From positions 1-31,047 of IMG/VR virus record IMGVR_UViG_3300037041_000385: a stretch of DNA of 31,047 nt. One strand, written 5' to 3'. The notes beneath the pieces were generated by a model that was not told where the DNA came from, searched no databases, and was given only the letters and a program-made list of their open reading frames with translations. This DNA is from a virus. The position numbers and the translations under genes are program-made. Of this stretch, positions 1-6,182 are shown piece after piece. Position 1 is the first letter of the stretch, and every line of letters begins with the position of its first letter.

Positions 1-138
1 ACAGAGCTATCATGGAAATTCTATTGCGTGAAAGTTGATGGCGCGAAATTAGACCATGAGGATGTGATAAAACTATTTGGTGGGTGGAATCCTGCGTTTT
101 GCTCAGAGCATGAAATCGCGCTTTACATACAAGACAAT
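1..138. repeat. Terminal overlap, left copy (circular genome)
   Basis: Bases 13-138 are identical to 30922-31047. Extending to base 1 (30910) adds three mismatches at window positions 6, 9 and 12, all third-codon changes that keep the same amino acids (T-E-L-S-W). This is the signature of a circular or circularly permuted genome whose contig ends overlap, with the two ends coming from slightly different members of the phage population. A physical direct terminal repeat is less likely but not excluded. Confidence 0.9.
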
Positions 139-192
139 TACACGCTGTTTGAAGATTACGAAATCACATACACTTACATAGACATCGAATGA
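1..192 (+). CDS. 3' part of a small hypothetical protein interrupted by the contig join
   Basis: This is the C-terminal 63 codons of a 71-aa protein whose first eight codons lie at 30886-30909; joining the two ends of the window restores one open frame. It ends in TGA at 190-192, overlapping the next ATG by four bases (ATGA), so the two are probably translationally coupled. The protein is acidic and rich in aromatic residues near the end (EDYEITYTYIDIE), with no signal peptide or membrane segment. I recognise no family. Its place at the head of a run of small early genes suggests an accessory early function, which is inference from position only. Confidence 0.75.
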   Translation, partial: TELSWKFYCVKVDGAKLDHEDVIKLFGGWNPAFCSEHEIALYIQDNYTLFEDYEITYTYIDIE

Positions 193-524
193 AAACGAAA
201 AAACACAGCCGAATTAAGCAAATAAAAAAGCGCCTTAGCTTCAAGACTTACAATGAAAACCACTATTTCGATATTTGCCCACAAGAAGTATTTGAGAAAA
301 ACCGACACGGAAAAATCGCAGCATGGCGGCATTTAGGTTTGGTTTGGGCTACCTTAGCAACTGGCAACGCATCAGAGGCGCAAAGACGTTTGAACTTGCA
401 GAATCATTGCGCGGTTTCTTTGTACGCTCAGCAAAGGTTTATCAATATGCTCGATGGCTTTCCTGACCCTGACTTTCAAGATGCTTACGAAACTTTATTA
501 AACCACATTAAGAATGAAAATTGA
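189..524 (+). CDS. DnaA domain IV-like small DNA-binding protein
   Basis: A 111-aa protein with a very basic N-terminus (about residues 1-20, many K/R) followed by a helical region. Residues about 46-88 (WRHLGLVWATLATGNASEAQ, then LNLQNHCAVSLYAQQRF) follow the layout of DnaA domain IV: an RH-start helix, a helix-turn-helix, then an NH-x-x-V segment resembling the DHTTV DnaA-box signature. The AAA+ domain of real DnaA is absent, so this would be a stand-alone box-binding module. It sits 1.2 kb from a candidate origin in a replication operon, which fits a role in initiation or in interfering with host DnaA. The homology is remote and judged by eye. Confidence 0.45.
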   Translation: MKTKKHSRIKQIKKRLSFKTYNENHYFDICPQEVFEKNRHGKIAAWRHLGLVWATLATGNASEAQRRLNLQNHCAVSLYAQQRFINMLDGFPDPDFQDAYETLLNHIKNEN

Positions 525-801
525 ACACAACAATACAAAGATTGCGTACTACTTAAAGCAGTTATTTCAGTCGCCTTTCTACGTACCTCGCGATATGGGT
601 GCGTATGATGAGCATCAATGGCGACAAGCAAGGGCAATATTTCGGGAAATGCAAAGCATAAACGAAGATGCGATACTAAGTAATGGCAACGAAACTTGGG
701 AGAATATCCACTTGAAGCCATACGGACTTCACACTGATAACATTCACATCGAATCAGATGGCACGTGTATAATTACATTAACAGCAAAATCTAAGGTATG
801 A
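514..801 (+). CDS. Hypothetical early protein
   Basis: A 95-aa protein starting inside the 3' end of the previous gene (11-base overlap) and ending with an ATGA overlap with the next, so it belongs to a tightly coupled early operon. The N-terminal half looks helical (KIAYYLKQLF, EHQWRQARAIFREMQSI), and the last 30 residues look like beta strands (NIHIESDGTCIITLTAKSKV). There is no cysteine cluster, signal peptide or membrane segment. I do not recognise a family. Confidence 0.7.
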   Translation: MKIEHNNTKIAYYLKQLFQSPFYVPRDMGAYDEHQWRQARAIFREMQSINEDAILSNGNETWENIHLKPYGLHTDNIHIESDGTCIITLTAKSKV

Positions 802-1067
802 ATAGCGACATCCTAAACAAAGTAATACGCGCTCAGGTGTTAGCGCAGTTACTACTCGAGCAGTTGGACGAACTCGAAATGACTGATAAGGTTTGGAAGA
901 TGCAAGCAAAGAAATTCGGCGCTCAGGCAATTCGCACTGGTGAATCAATGGTTAATATGCTCACGGGGTCTTTGAACTGCTTAGAATCGCAATCGTACGT
1001 CAATTCATGCGACTATGTTAGGCAACGAGTTGATGAAATTAATTTAGAGATTTCACCAACGGATTAG
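798..1067 (+). CDS. Hypothetical helical early protein
   Basis: An 89-aa, probably all-helical protein (VIRAQVLAQLLLEQLDELEM and following), with leucine-rich heptad-like spacing in the first 30 residues that suggests a short coiled coil or dimer. It starts in an ATGA overlap with the gene before and is the last gene before a 158-base gap that contains a promoter and a structured RNA, so it probably closes the small early operon. No enzymatic motif is seen and the function is unknown. Confidence 0.7.
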   Translation: MNSDILNKVIRAQVLAQLLLEQLDELEMTDKVWKMQAKKFGAQAIRTGESMVNMLTGSLNCLESQSYVNSCDYVRQRVDEINLEISPTD

Positions 1068-1076
1068 ATTTATTTG

Positions 1077-1084
1077 TATATTTG
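1077..1084 (+). promoter_or_regulatory. Bacteroidetes -7 box (TATATTTG)
   Basis: TATATTTG fits TAnnTTTG exactly and lies 10 bases after the stop at 1067, at the start of a non-coding gap. Only TTTC (1051-1054) is found where TTTG would be expected, so the -33 element is weak. The predicted start near 1090 falls just before the structured RNA. Confidence 0.5.
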
Positions 1085-1089
1085 CAGCG

Positions 1090-1184
1090 AGGTTGTGGTC
1101 TGACTTAAGCAACTAAAAGAAGTTATTGAAGCTCGATAATGAAGTAAGAAGTCAGACCCTTACGGATTTATCGGGCTTTTCTTA
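1090..1184 (+). ncRNA. Candidate structured RNA or leader with pseudoknot-like pairing
   Basis: This non-coding stretch holds two long pairings. GGTCTGACTT (1097-1106) pairs perfectly with AAGTCAGACC (1149-1158). GCTCGATAA (1131-1139) pairs with TTATCGGGC (1168-1176) with one G-U. The second helix starts inside the loop of the first and ends outside it, so they form either an H-type pseudoknot or two competing folds. The second is followed at once by CTTTTCTT, as in a terminator or attenuator. A promoter box lies just upstream and a gene starts at 1226. It could be a stable small RNA or the cis-acting leader of the replication operon. Confidence 0.5.
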
Positions 1185-1200
1185 TGTACTAAAGTTTGTT

Positions 1201-1215
1201 TGTTTTCTGAAAACA
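1201..1215. promoter_or_regulatory. 15-bp inverted repeat before gene 1226 (operator or start-site hairpin)
   Basis: TGTTTTCTGAAAACA is a perfect 6+3+6 inverted repeat ending 10 bases before the ATG at 1226. It could be a dimer-binding operator or a small hairpin near the ribosome site. No partner protein can be assigned from sequence. Confidence 0.3.
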
Positions 1216-1225
1216 TTCACAAGTT

Positions 1226-1468
1226 ATGGTAAAAGTATTTTTTTACGGGTCACAAAAAAGTGAAACATGTGACACACAACTATCTGTAAAATGCACAAAC
1301 TCAATGGAGATACTTATTGAGATTGTTGATGGTGAATCTAATAGGGATTTAAATATAATTCTAGACAGAACTACAGCAATCAAGTTTCATAGGGAGTTGA
1401 AAAAACAAATTGCATCGGCTGCTATACCGTCTGATTTTAATGTTTGGAATGAATCTGATAAAATTTAA
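1226..1468 (+). CDS. Hypothetical small protein of the replication operon
   Basis: An 80-aa protein with an alternating beta pattern in the first 50 residues (MVKVFFYGSQ, EILIEIVDG, LNIILDRTTAI) then a helix (IKFHRELKKQIA). It could be a small beta-sheet binding protein, but no family is recognised. It is the first gene after the structured leader at 1090-1184 and the inverted repeat at 1201-1215, and the next gene starts five bases after its stop, so it is likely co-transcribed with the replication genes. Confidence 0.65.
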   Translation: MVKVFFYGSQKSETCDTQLSVKCTNSMEILIEIVDGESNRDLNIILDRTTAIKFHRELKKQIASAAIPSDFNVWNESDKI

Positions 1469-1472
1469 CGAC

Positions 1473-2225
1473 ATGGCAGCAGGAAAAAAATCTTTTGTAC
1501 TCTATTCAGACCAAAAAGAATTGTTTGAATCGCTACCTGACGAACAAGCAGGAAAGTTGATAAAACACATTTTTAAATACGTCAATGATGAAAACCCAAT
1601 AAGCGAAGACGCTTTGGTGAATTTGGCGTTTATATCTGTCAAGGCATCACTAAAGCGCGACCTACAAAAATGGGAAAAACAAGTTGAGCAACGTTCGGCA
1701 GCTGGAAAAGCGAGCGCAGAAAAGCGTAAACAATCGTTAACGGAAAGCAACGAAAAGCAACGACCGTTGGAAGTCGTTAACGAAACGCAACGAAACCCAA
1801 CTGATAGTGTAAGTGATAGTGTAAGTGTTAATGTAAATGATACTGATATAAATAATATACCCCAAACCCCTAAAGGGGATTCTTATTTGTACGATAATTT
1901 TGAGCCAAACTTAGAAAGGCTTTTGAATCAAATTAATTATGCGTTTGGTAAAAAGTATCAAAAGATTAGTGATAAGGTTAAAGCGAAATACAAAGTATTG
2001 CTTAAATCTCACAAATGGGTTGATATTAAAAACGCGATTAATGCAGTCAAAGACGATAAATTTCACATTGATAGCGGTTACAAATACGCCACGCCTGAGT
2101 TTTTTAGCCGACCTGAAAAAATAGATATGTACGGGTTTAAGTCTGAGATTGAACAAGAGTACACTGGCGAAAACGCGTTGCTTGTGAACAACATGAATAA
2201 ATACCTTAAAGCAGGACAGTCATGA
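1473..2225 (+). CDS. DUF6291-like phage replication protein
   Basis: This 250-aa protein has three parts. Residues about 1-85 (KKSFVLYSDQKELFESLPDE and following, ending in RDLQKWEKQVEQRSAAGKAS) match my recollection of DUF6291, found at the head of replication modules in Bacteroidetes phages. A low-complexity linker follows (TDSVSDSVSVNVNDTD). The C-terminal ~80 residues (YAFGKKYQKISDKVKAKYKV, then YATPEFFSRPEKI) resemble the conserved C-terminal domain of phage DnaD/initiator-like proteins. The ATG at 1473, four bases after the previous stop, was chosen over an upstream ATG at 1410 because homology begins at AAGKKSFVLY. The next gene, an ATPase, starts in a 4-base overlap, so an initiator or helicase-loader role is likely. 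Confidence 0.7.
   Translation: MAAGKKSFVLYSDQKELFESLPDEQAGKLIKHIFKYVNDENPISEDALVNLAFISVKASLKRDLQKWEKQVEQRSAAGKASAEKRKQSLTESNEKQRPLEVVNETQRNPTDSVSDSVSVNVNDTDINNIPQTPKGDSYLYDNFEPNLERLLNQINYAFGKKYQKISDKVKAKYKVLLKSHKWVDIKNAINAVKDDKFHIDSGYKYATPEFFSRPEKIDMYGFKSEIEQEYTGENALLVNNMNKYLKAGQS
1734..1878. other. Candidate replication origin inside the DUF6291-like gene
   Basis: Within the linker-coding part of the gene, TCGTTAACG occurs at 1734-1742 and again at 1774-1782, 40 bp apart. CGTTAACG is palindromic, and each copy is followed by GCAACGAAA-type direct repeats. Next come tandem GATAGTGTAAGT units (1803-1826), an AT-rich run (about 1839-1859) and a CCCC-TAAA-GGGG hairpin (1867-1878). Iterons plus an AT-rich segment inside an initiator gene is the arrangement of the lambda O/ori region. 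Function is inferred. Confidence 0.45.
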
Positions 2226-3232
2226 TACTAAAGAGCGGACATAGCACAAAGTATCTTAGCGACTATCTCGATGGTAAAATACAGATGGGTTTGGGCTTAG
2301 GGTGTGAACTTGACGAACATCTGAGATACAAGAAAGGGCAGCTTAATTTCTTTTTAGGGCATGACAACGTAGGTAAGTCTTATTTCATGAAATGGTATTT
2401 CTTAGCCTTAGCAACAAATCACGGGCTTAAATTCTGTTTGTTTATGGATGAAGATTATCACGGTAAAGTCATGCGCGATTTGGTGCAAATGTACACTGGT
2501 AAACCGTTCATGAGTTTATCACACAAAGAAGTTCGCAGGGCTGAGATGAAATTAGAAACATTCTTTTCGTTTATTGACAATTCCAAAAGATACGAACCCA
2601 AAGAAATAACTGATTTGTTTTTAGAATCACAAAGCGATGTTTTGCTAATTGACCCGTGGAATGCATTGAAAATTGAGATGAGTTACGGGGATAATTACAA
2701 CGTGCTGAATGAATTGAAAATGATAACAAAGAACACGGATAAATCAATCTACATTAACTTACATCCAACAAGTGCAAGCGGACGTTTAGGGGCTGTTTAT
2801 CCTAAAGACCACCAATGGGCAGGACAAGTTCGACTACCTTTGAAATCCGATGCGGAGGGCGGTAAAGCGTTTGCAAACAAAGCAGATGACTTTGTTGTTA
2901 TTCACAGATTAACAAGCCACCCCGATATGTGGAAGCATACGCTTGTCGAGGTGGTTAAGGTTAAGGACGTGGACACTGGAGGTAAGCCGACAATGTTTGA
3001 AACTCCCGTGATGTTGGATTATAACTTTGGATGCGGTTTCTTAGTAGGACATCAAAGAATCGACGTAATTAAACGACCTGAGCCACCAAAACAAGCAGCG
3101 GTTTTTGAAGATAAAAAAGACGCAGTTTCAAGTTGGAAGCCTGACTTTGACAACGAAAAGCAATTGCCACCAACAGACAAGAAAGTGTTTAACGACCCAG
3201 ATGATATTTGGGACACAATACCGCAACCATAA
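2222..3232 (+). CDS. RecA-fold replicative ATPase (RepA/DnaB-like helicase)
   Basis: A 336-aa protein with a clear Walker A, GHDNVGKS at residues 46-53, and a Walker B, SDVLLIDP ending at D144-P145. A later segment around residues 190-230 (GQVRLPLKSDAEGGKAFANK, then ADDFVVIHRL) resembles the DnaB/RepA region where a conserved loop precedes the AD-x-v strand. Its length fits a single-domain hexameric helicase without the DnaB N-terminal domain. The C-terminal ~50 residues look disordered and proline-rich. It overlaps the DUF6291-like gene by four bases, so the pair probably acts as initiator/loader and helicase at the fork. RadA/KaiC-like ATPases share the fold, so the helicase role is inferred. 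Confidence 0.7.
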   Translation: MILKSGHSTKYLSDYLDGKIQMGLGLGCELDEHLRYKKGQLNFFLGHDNVGKSYFMKWYFLALATNHGLKFCLFMDEDYHGKVMRDLVQMYTGKPFMSLSHKEVRRAEMKLETFFSFIDNSKRYEPKEITDLFLESQSDVLLIDPWNALKIEMSYGDNYNVLNELKMITKNTDKSIYINLHPTSASGRLGAVYPKDHQWAGQVRLPLKSDAEGGKAFANKADDFVVIHRLTSHPDMWKHTLVEVVKVKDVDTGGKPTMFETPVMLDYNFGCGFLVGHQRIDVIKRPEPPKQAAVFEDKKDAVSSWKPDFDNEKQLPPTDKKVFNDPDDIWDTIPQP

Positions 3233-3522
3233 TGGAACTACTAAACAGAATACTCGCAAAGACAGCGGTAACGAATGCTCAGGCAATCATTACTGATATG
3301 ACAAATAGGATTGAAGCTAAAGACCCGAATCACGAAATCATATCGCGAAATAGAGTTTTATGCGATGACCTTCATGCAACCCGTTTATTCTTGATGGATA
3401 CGGAGAATGAAATTAGAACGCTTAGAAATATGCTGTTAATTTCCGAATCAAAAAACATTGAATATCAACAAGAAATCACTAACTTGCAGGCTCAAAACAA
3501 AGAGTTGATGGACTTGATATAA
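3232..3522 (+). CDS. Hypothetical coiled-coil protein
   Basis: A 96-aa protein. The start at 3232 (TAATG, sharing one base with the previous stop) was chosen over an in-frame ATG eight codons upstream because it gives the usual stop-start coupling. Nearly the whole protein is predicted helical; about residues 50-95 (TENEIRTLRNMLL, YQQEITNLQAQNKELMDLI) have clear heptads, so it probably forms a coiled coil. It sits between the helicase-like ATPase and NinG. Its function is unknown; a structural partner of the replication complex is one possibility. Confidence 0.65.
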   Translation: MELLNRILAKTAVTNAQAIITDMTNRIEAKDPNHEIISRNRVLCDDLHATRLFLMDTENEIRTLRNMLLISESKNIEYQQEITNLQAQNKELMDLI

Positions 3523-3530
3523 CGGGAAAA

Positions 3531-4070
3531 ATGAAAATATGCAAGCAATGTAGCGAACTATTCGAGCCGATTGATAAGCGGGTGGTTTGCCATGCTTGTA
3601 GGGCTGATGAACTGACAAAAAAAGCGCTCAGGAACTTAGGCAAACAGAAACGCGAGAAACAAGCCAAAGACAAGGAGCGTATAAAGACACGCCCCGAATG
3701 GCTGAAAGATGCTCAGGTAGTGTTTAATGCGTTTATACGGGTGCGAGATAAGGGCAAACCGTGTATAAGTTGTGGCAAACAAATAGGCTACAATGAGAAA
3801 CACGATGCGGGGCACTTCTATTCGGCAGGTGGGCATTCCAATTTGCGGTTTAACGAAAACAATTGTCATAGCCAGTGCGTACATTGCAACCAACATTTGA
3901 GCGGAAATCTTATTCCATACGCTATTAACCTACCTACTCGAATAGGGCAACAAGCATTTGACGAACTCCACGAATTAGCTTACATACCAAAGAAATGGAC
4001 TATTGACGAATGCAAGCAAATTATCGAGATTTACAAACAAAAAACAAAGGAACTGAATGAACGAAATTGA
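3531..4070 (+). CDS. ninG: NinG (Rap)-like recombination endonuclease
   Basis: A 179-aa protein with the layout of the lambda NinG/Rap family. It has an N-terminal zinc-finger-like pair (CKQC near 4-7 and CHAC near 20-23), a basic helix (LGKQKREKQAKDKERIKTRP) and a C-terminal HNH-like core: CISCGKQIGYNEKHDAGHFY, then LRFNENNCHSQCVHCNQHLS GN. The DAGHF, NCH and C-x-x-CNQH positions are the family's metal-binding and catalytic landmarks. Rap resolves branched recombination intermediates in lambda. Here it lies upstream of an ERF annealing protein, so it likely serves phage recombination-dependent replication. The length matches the family and all key residues look intact. Confidence 0.85.
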   Translation: MKICKQCSELFEPIDKRVVCHACRADELTKKALRNLGKQKREKQAKDKERIKTRPEWLKDAQVVFNAFIRVRDKGKPCISCGKQIGYNEKHDAGHFYSAGGHSNLRFNENNCHSQCVHCNQHLSGNLIPYAINLPTRIGQQAFDELHELAYIPKKWTIDECKQIIEIYKQKTKELNERN

Positions 4071-4404
4071 AAAAGTAGAATTGCTGGTGCAAGCGTATCG
4101 AGATGCAAACCTGCAAGATGGAAACGAACTAAATGAACTGATGCGCAATTTGGGCGGTGTTTTAGCTTATTTGGAAACACTTAGAGCAACCGTGCATGAT
4201 AACTTTCAAAGGGAAATATTTAAACTCACTAAGGAAGGCAAAACCGTTTCCCGTGCTGAAAACGAAGCCCACGTTACATATCCACAAATGTATCAACTTC
4301 GCAGGATAATGGATGCAGGTTACAAAGTTCACCATGCTTTGGGCTTGCATTTGGCATATCTAAAACATGAGAGAAACGCTGTGAATAGAGGGCATACGAC
4401 ATAA
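4057..4404 (+). CDS. Hypothetical helical protein of the recombination module
   Basis: A 115-aa protein that starts 14 bases inside the end of ninG. It appears almost entirely alpha-helical (NELNELMRNLGGVLAYLETL, MYQLRRIMDAGYKVHHALGL), with a conserved-looking middle (SRAENEAHVTYPQMYQLRR). Similar small helical proteins sit beside annealing-protein genes in many phages, but I cannot name the family. It is the last gene before a strong promoter at 4441-4470, so it probably ends the replication transcript. Confidence 0.65.
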   Translation: MNEIEKVELLVQAYRDANLQDGNELNELMRNLGGVLAYLETLRATVHDNFQREIFKLTKEGKTVSRAENEAHVTYPQMYQLRRIMDAGYKVHHALGLHLAYLKHERNAVNRGHTT

Positions 4405-4440
4405 TTTTAAAAAAAAATAAAAAATATTTTTGCTTTTTTG

Positions 4441-4470
4441 TTGTTCGTATATATATATACTATATCTTTG
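4441..4470 (+). promoter_or_regulatory. Strong Bacteroidetes promoter with an embedded palindrome
   Basis: TTG at 4441-4443, a 19-bp spacer, and TATCTTTG at 4463-4470 match the TTTG/TAnnTTTG consensus. The spacer holds the 14-bp palindrome GTATATATATATAC (4447-4460), a possible operator or easily melted site. The predicted start is near 4476, about 26 bases before the ATG at 4502. The region is clearly related to the leader at 29911-29992. Confidence 0.75.
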
Positions 4471-4501
4471 CTGCATAAAACAAAACAAAAAACAAAGTAT
4501 T

Positions 4502-4720
4502 ATGAATGCAACGATTAAATTAACAGTAAGTCACAACGAGGTAACAGCAAATTACTCAGTTATGGGCAAGCCCTCAACTTTAATAGTAAAGATAGACGAG
4601 GATAAGTATAAATTAGCACAACAATTTCCTTATTTATTAGACGTTTGGGGTCAACAAATTTGGGATATGAATTACCCTAATACCTTTGGAAAAGTAGTAA
4701 AGGTTGAATTTTGTAACTAA
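4502..4720 (+). CDS. Small acidic protein, first gene of cassette A
   Basis: A 72-aa protein, mostly beta-strand in pattern (ATIKLTVSHNEVTANYSV, STLIVKIDED), ending in KVVKVEFCN. The frame is open further upstream, but that part overlaps the promoter; the ATG at 4502 is the first after the predicted transcription start and is preceded by an A-rich leader ending in AAAGTATT. The gene is followed by an RNA hairpin, then ERF. The same arrangement recurs at 29.9-30.3 kb with an unrelated 95-aa protein in this position. Function unknown. Confidence 0.65.
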   Translation: MNATIKLTVSHNEVTANYSVMGKPSTLIVKIDEDKYKLAQQFPYLLDVWGQQIWDMNYPNTFGKVVKVEFCN

Positions 4721-4729
4721 AATCAAAAC

Positions 4730-4756
4730 GGGGAGCAGCATCCGAACAACTGCACT
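4730..4756 (+). promoter_or_regulatory. RNA hairpin with CAUCCG loop, copy A
   Basis: GGGG (4730-4733) is followed by GCAG (4735-4738), a loop beginning CATCCG (4739-4744) then AACAA, and CTGC (4750-4753), giving a 4-bp stem. It lies between genes and ends 23 bases before the ERF start codon. Copy B at 30290-30313 keeps the G-run and CATCCG loop but has a different, still paired stem (GTGCG/CGCAC). Paired changes of this kind support selection for RNA structure, probably a cis-acting control of the downstream gene. Confidence 0.6.
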
Positions 4757-4776
4757 AATCAAAAAACAAAAACAAG

Positions 4777-5283
4777 ATGAAACAAGAACAAGCGCAAAGA
4801 CTATTTAAAGCGATTCAGGAAATTAAGCCCGTAGTCAAAGACAAGAAAAACCCGCATTTTAAAAACACCTATGCCGACATCAACACGATGCTGGAAGACG
4901 TGAAACCAATCATGCACGCGAATGGTTTATTTATTATGCAACCCATCATTGACGGGTGCGTTACTTCGCAAATCATTGACGGGGAAACGGGCGACATTGT
5001 GGCGGCTTCAAGTTTGCCTATTAATCCAAACTTAGCAGCACAAGCGAAAGGCTCAGAGATAACGTATTATAGACGATACACTTTGCAGTCATTGTTAGGC
5101 TTAGAAGCGGAGGACGATGATGGAACGAAAGCAACAGCGCCACAACCAAAGAAAGCGGTTAAGAACTTTGAGGCAATGAAAGACGCGGTAAAAGAAAAGC
5201 CAAATTTGTTAACTGAAATAATTAAGCAGTACGAACTTAGCGCGATTCAATTGGACGATTTACAAACCCTAATATCTAAGTAA
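4777..5283 (+). CDS. erf: ERF-family single-strand annealing protein
   Basis: A 168-aa protein with the ERF hallmarks: an N-terminal segment KNPHFKNTYADINTMLEDVK (residues 25-43), the central GSEITYYRRYTLQSLLGL (92-109), and the acidic EAEDDDG (110-116). ERF proteins form rings that anneal complementary single strands, serving recombination, genome circularisation and recombination-dependent replication. The C-terminal 50 residues are variable, as in the family. The A-rich leader carries the CAUCCG hairpin. A 151-aa partner starts two bases after the stop and an SSB-like gene follows, making a compact recombination operon. Confidence 0.88.
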   Translation: MKQEQAQRLFKAIQEIKPVVKDKKNPHFKNTYADINTMLEDVKPIMHANGLFIMQPIIDGCVTSQIIDGETGDIVAASSLPINPNLAAQAKGSEITYYRRYTLQSLLGLEAEDDDGTKATAPQPKKAVKNFEAMKDAVKEKPNLLTEIIKQYELSAIQLDDLQTLISK

Positions 5284-5284
5284 G

Positions 5285-5740
5285 ATGAAACAAGAAGAGA
5301 TTTATCACAATGCCCAATGGGAAGCAATGGAAGCCCGTTTGCAAATGAGCAAACACGACATTCAACTTGAGGCGCAAAACCAACTGCAACAAATTTTGGA
5401 TGCTGGCGAAACAGACGAATTTAAGTTGTTAGCTATCACGGAGCGAAACAAGACGTTTTGGGACACTTTCAGCGCTGAGGTAAGAGCAAAGATTAACGAC
5501 ACGCCTGAGAAGAGTTACAAAGCGTTTGGATGCGAGTTTGCAATGCGAAACACGGGAGACCGTTTAGACTATGCAACCGACCCTATATACGCTCAAATTC
5601 AGGAGCAACTTAAAGAAAGGGAGGCATTGTTAAAAGTAGCGTTCAAATCAAAGCAACCTATCTACGACGAACACGGGGCAGAAGTGCCGAAAGTCCCCGT
5701 AAAAACTTTCGGAAAAGAAACATTAATCGTTAAATTTTAG
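5285..5740 (+). CDS. Hypothetical protein coupled to ERF
   Basis: A 151-aa protein. Its first codons (MKQEEIY) echo those of the ERF gene (MKQEQAQ). It is largely helical and glutamine-rich (MSKHDIQLEAQNQLQQILDA), with a C-terminal basic helix (EREALLKVAFKSK) and a short beta end (EVPKVPVKTFGKETLIVKF). That ending is a pattern I associate with phage recombination-module proteins of unknown function. It starts two bases after the ERF stop, so a partner role in annealing or protecting single strands is plausible. No nuclease motif is visible. Confidence 0.65.
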   Translation: MKQEEIYHNAQWEAMEARLQMSKHDIQLEAQNQLQQILDAGETDEFKLLAITERNKTFWDTFSAEVRAKINDTPEKSYKAFGCEFAMRNTGDRLDYATDPIYAQIQEQLKEREALLKVAFKSKQPIYDEHGAEVPKVPVKTFGKETLIVKF

Positions 5741-5752
5741 TAAATTAGCAGT
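5741..5752 (+). promoter_or_regulatory. Possible start-proximal promoter motif (TAAATTAG)
   Basis: TAAATTAG ends four bases before the ATG at 5753, the same spacing as the motifs at 9993, 18112, 21300 and 25227. The surrounding AGTATG is shared with the copies at 9993 and 21300. No -33 element is apparent, so this is weak on its own. Confidence 0.3.
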
Positions 5753-6094
5753 ATGAAAATCAAAGGTAAATTAGTAAACGTTGGGCAAACAATCAACGTA
5801 AGCGACAAGTTCAAGAAGCGTGAAATATGGCTTAAAACACAAGAGCAATATCCGCAAACGTTATCACTTCAAATCGCGTCCGCAAAATGCGATATGTTCA
5901 ACGGTCACAACGGTCAAGAGATTGAGGTTGAAATCAATCTGAAAGGTAGGGTGTGGACTAACAAGGAAGGCAATCCGAGCGTGTTCAATACGCTTGAGGT
6001 TTGGAGTTGGAATGTGTTAGGTCAAGCGCCACAATCGCCAACCGTAGCAAACACGCCAGTAGGTCATGTAGAGGAATCAGATTTACCGTTCTGA
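5753..6094 (+). CDS. OB-fold single-stranded DNA-binding protein (DUF3127-like)
   Basis: A 113-aa protein starting MKIKGKLVNVGQTINVSDKF, with FKKREIWLKTQEQYPQTLSL in the first half and NLKGRVWTNKEGNPSVFNTL in the second. This is the strand pattern of the DUF3127/SSB-like OB fold common in Bacteroidetes. The tail is flexible and ends VEESDLPF, close to the acidic D-[IL]-P-F tip by which bacterial SSBs recruit replication and repair proteins. It follows ERF and its partner, so it probably coats single-stranded DNA for annealing and replication. Confidence 0.8.
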   Translation: MKIKGKLVNVGQTINVSDKFKKREIWLKTQEQYPQTLSLQIASAKCDMFNGHNGQEIEVEINLKGRVWTNKEGNPSVFNTLEVWSWNVLGQAPQSPTVANTPVGHVEESDLPF

Positions 6095-6095
6095 T

Positions 6096-6182
6096 ATGAA
6101 AGCCCTACTTTTAGCCCTCACAATATACGCAGCGGTCATGACATTCGTGGCTGCTGTGTTAAGTAATCGAAATAAGCTATGA
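6096..6182 (+). CDS. 28-aa single-pass membrane microprotein
   Basis: ATG at 6096 opens a 28-codon frame, one base after the SSB stop, ending in an ATGA overlap with the next gene. The product (MKALLLALTIYAAVMTFVAA, then VLSNRNKL) is one hydrophobic helix of about 20 residues with a short basic tail. Tight coupling on both sides argues for a real gene. It could modify the host membrane or act as a small accessory lysis or exclusion protein. No homology is recognisable at this length. Confidence 0.55.
   Translation: MKALLLALTIYAAVMTFVAAVLSNRNKL

Noticed and set aside
1-138. 138-bp direct terminal repeat as physical genome ends
   Set aside because: The overlap lies inside a gene, matches assembly circularisation, and the mismatches look like strain variation. 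It cannot be fully excluded without read data.
4430-4501. 24-codon upstream extension of the gene at 4502
   Set aside because: It overlaps the -33/-7 promoter elements, so it cannot be in the mRNA. A similar hydrophobic extension before 29993 arises because the two leaders are related DNA.
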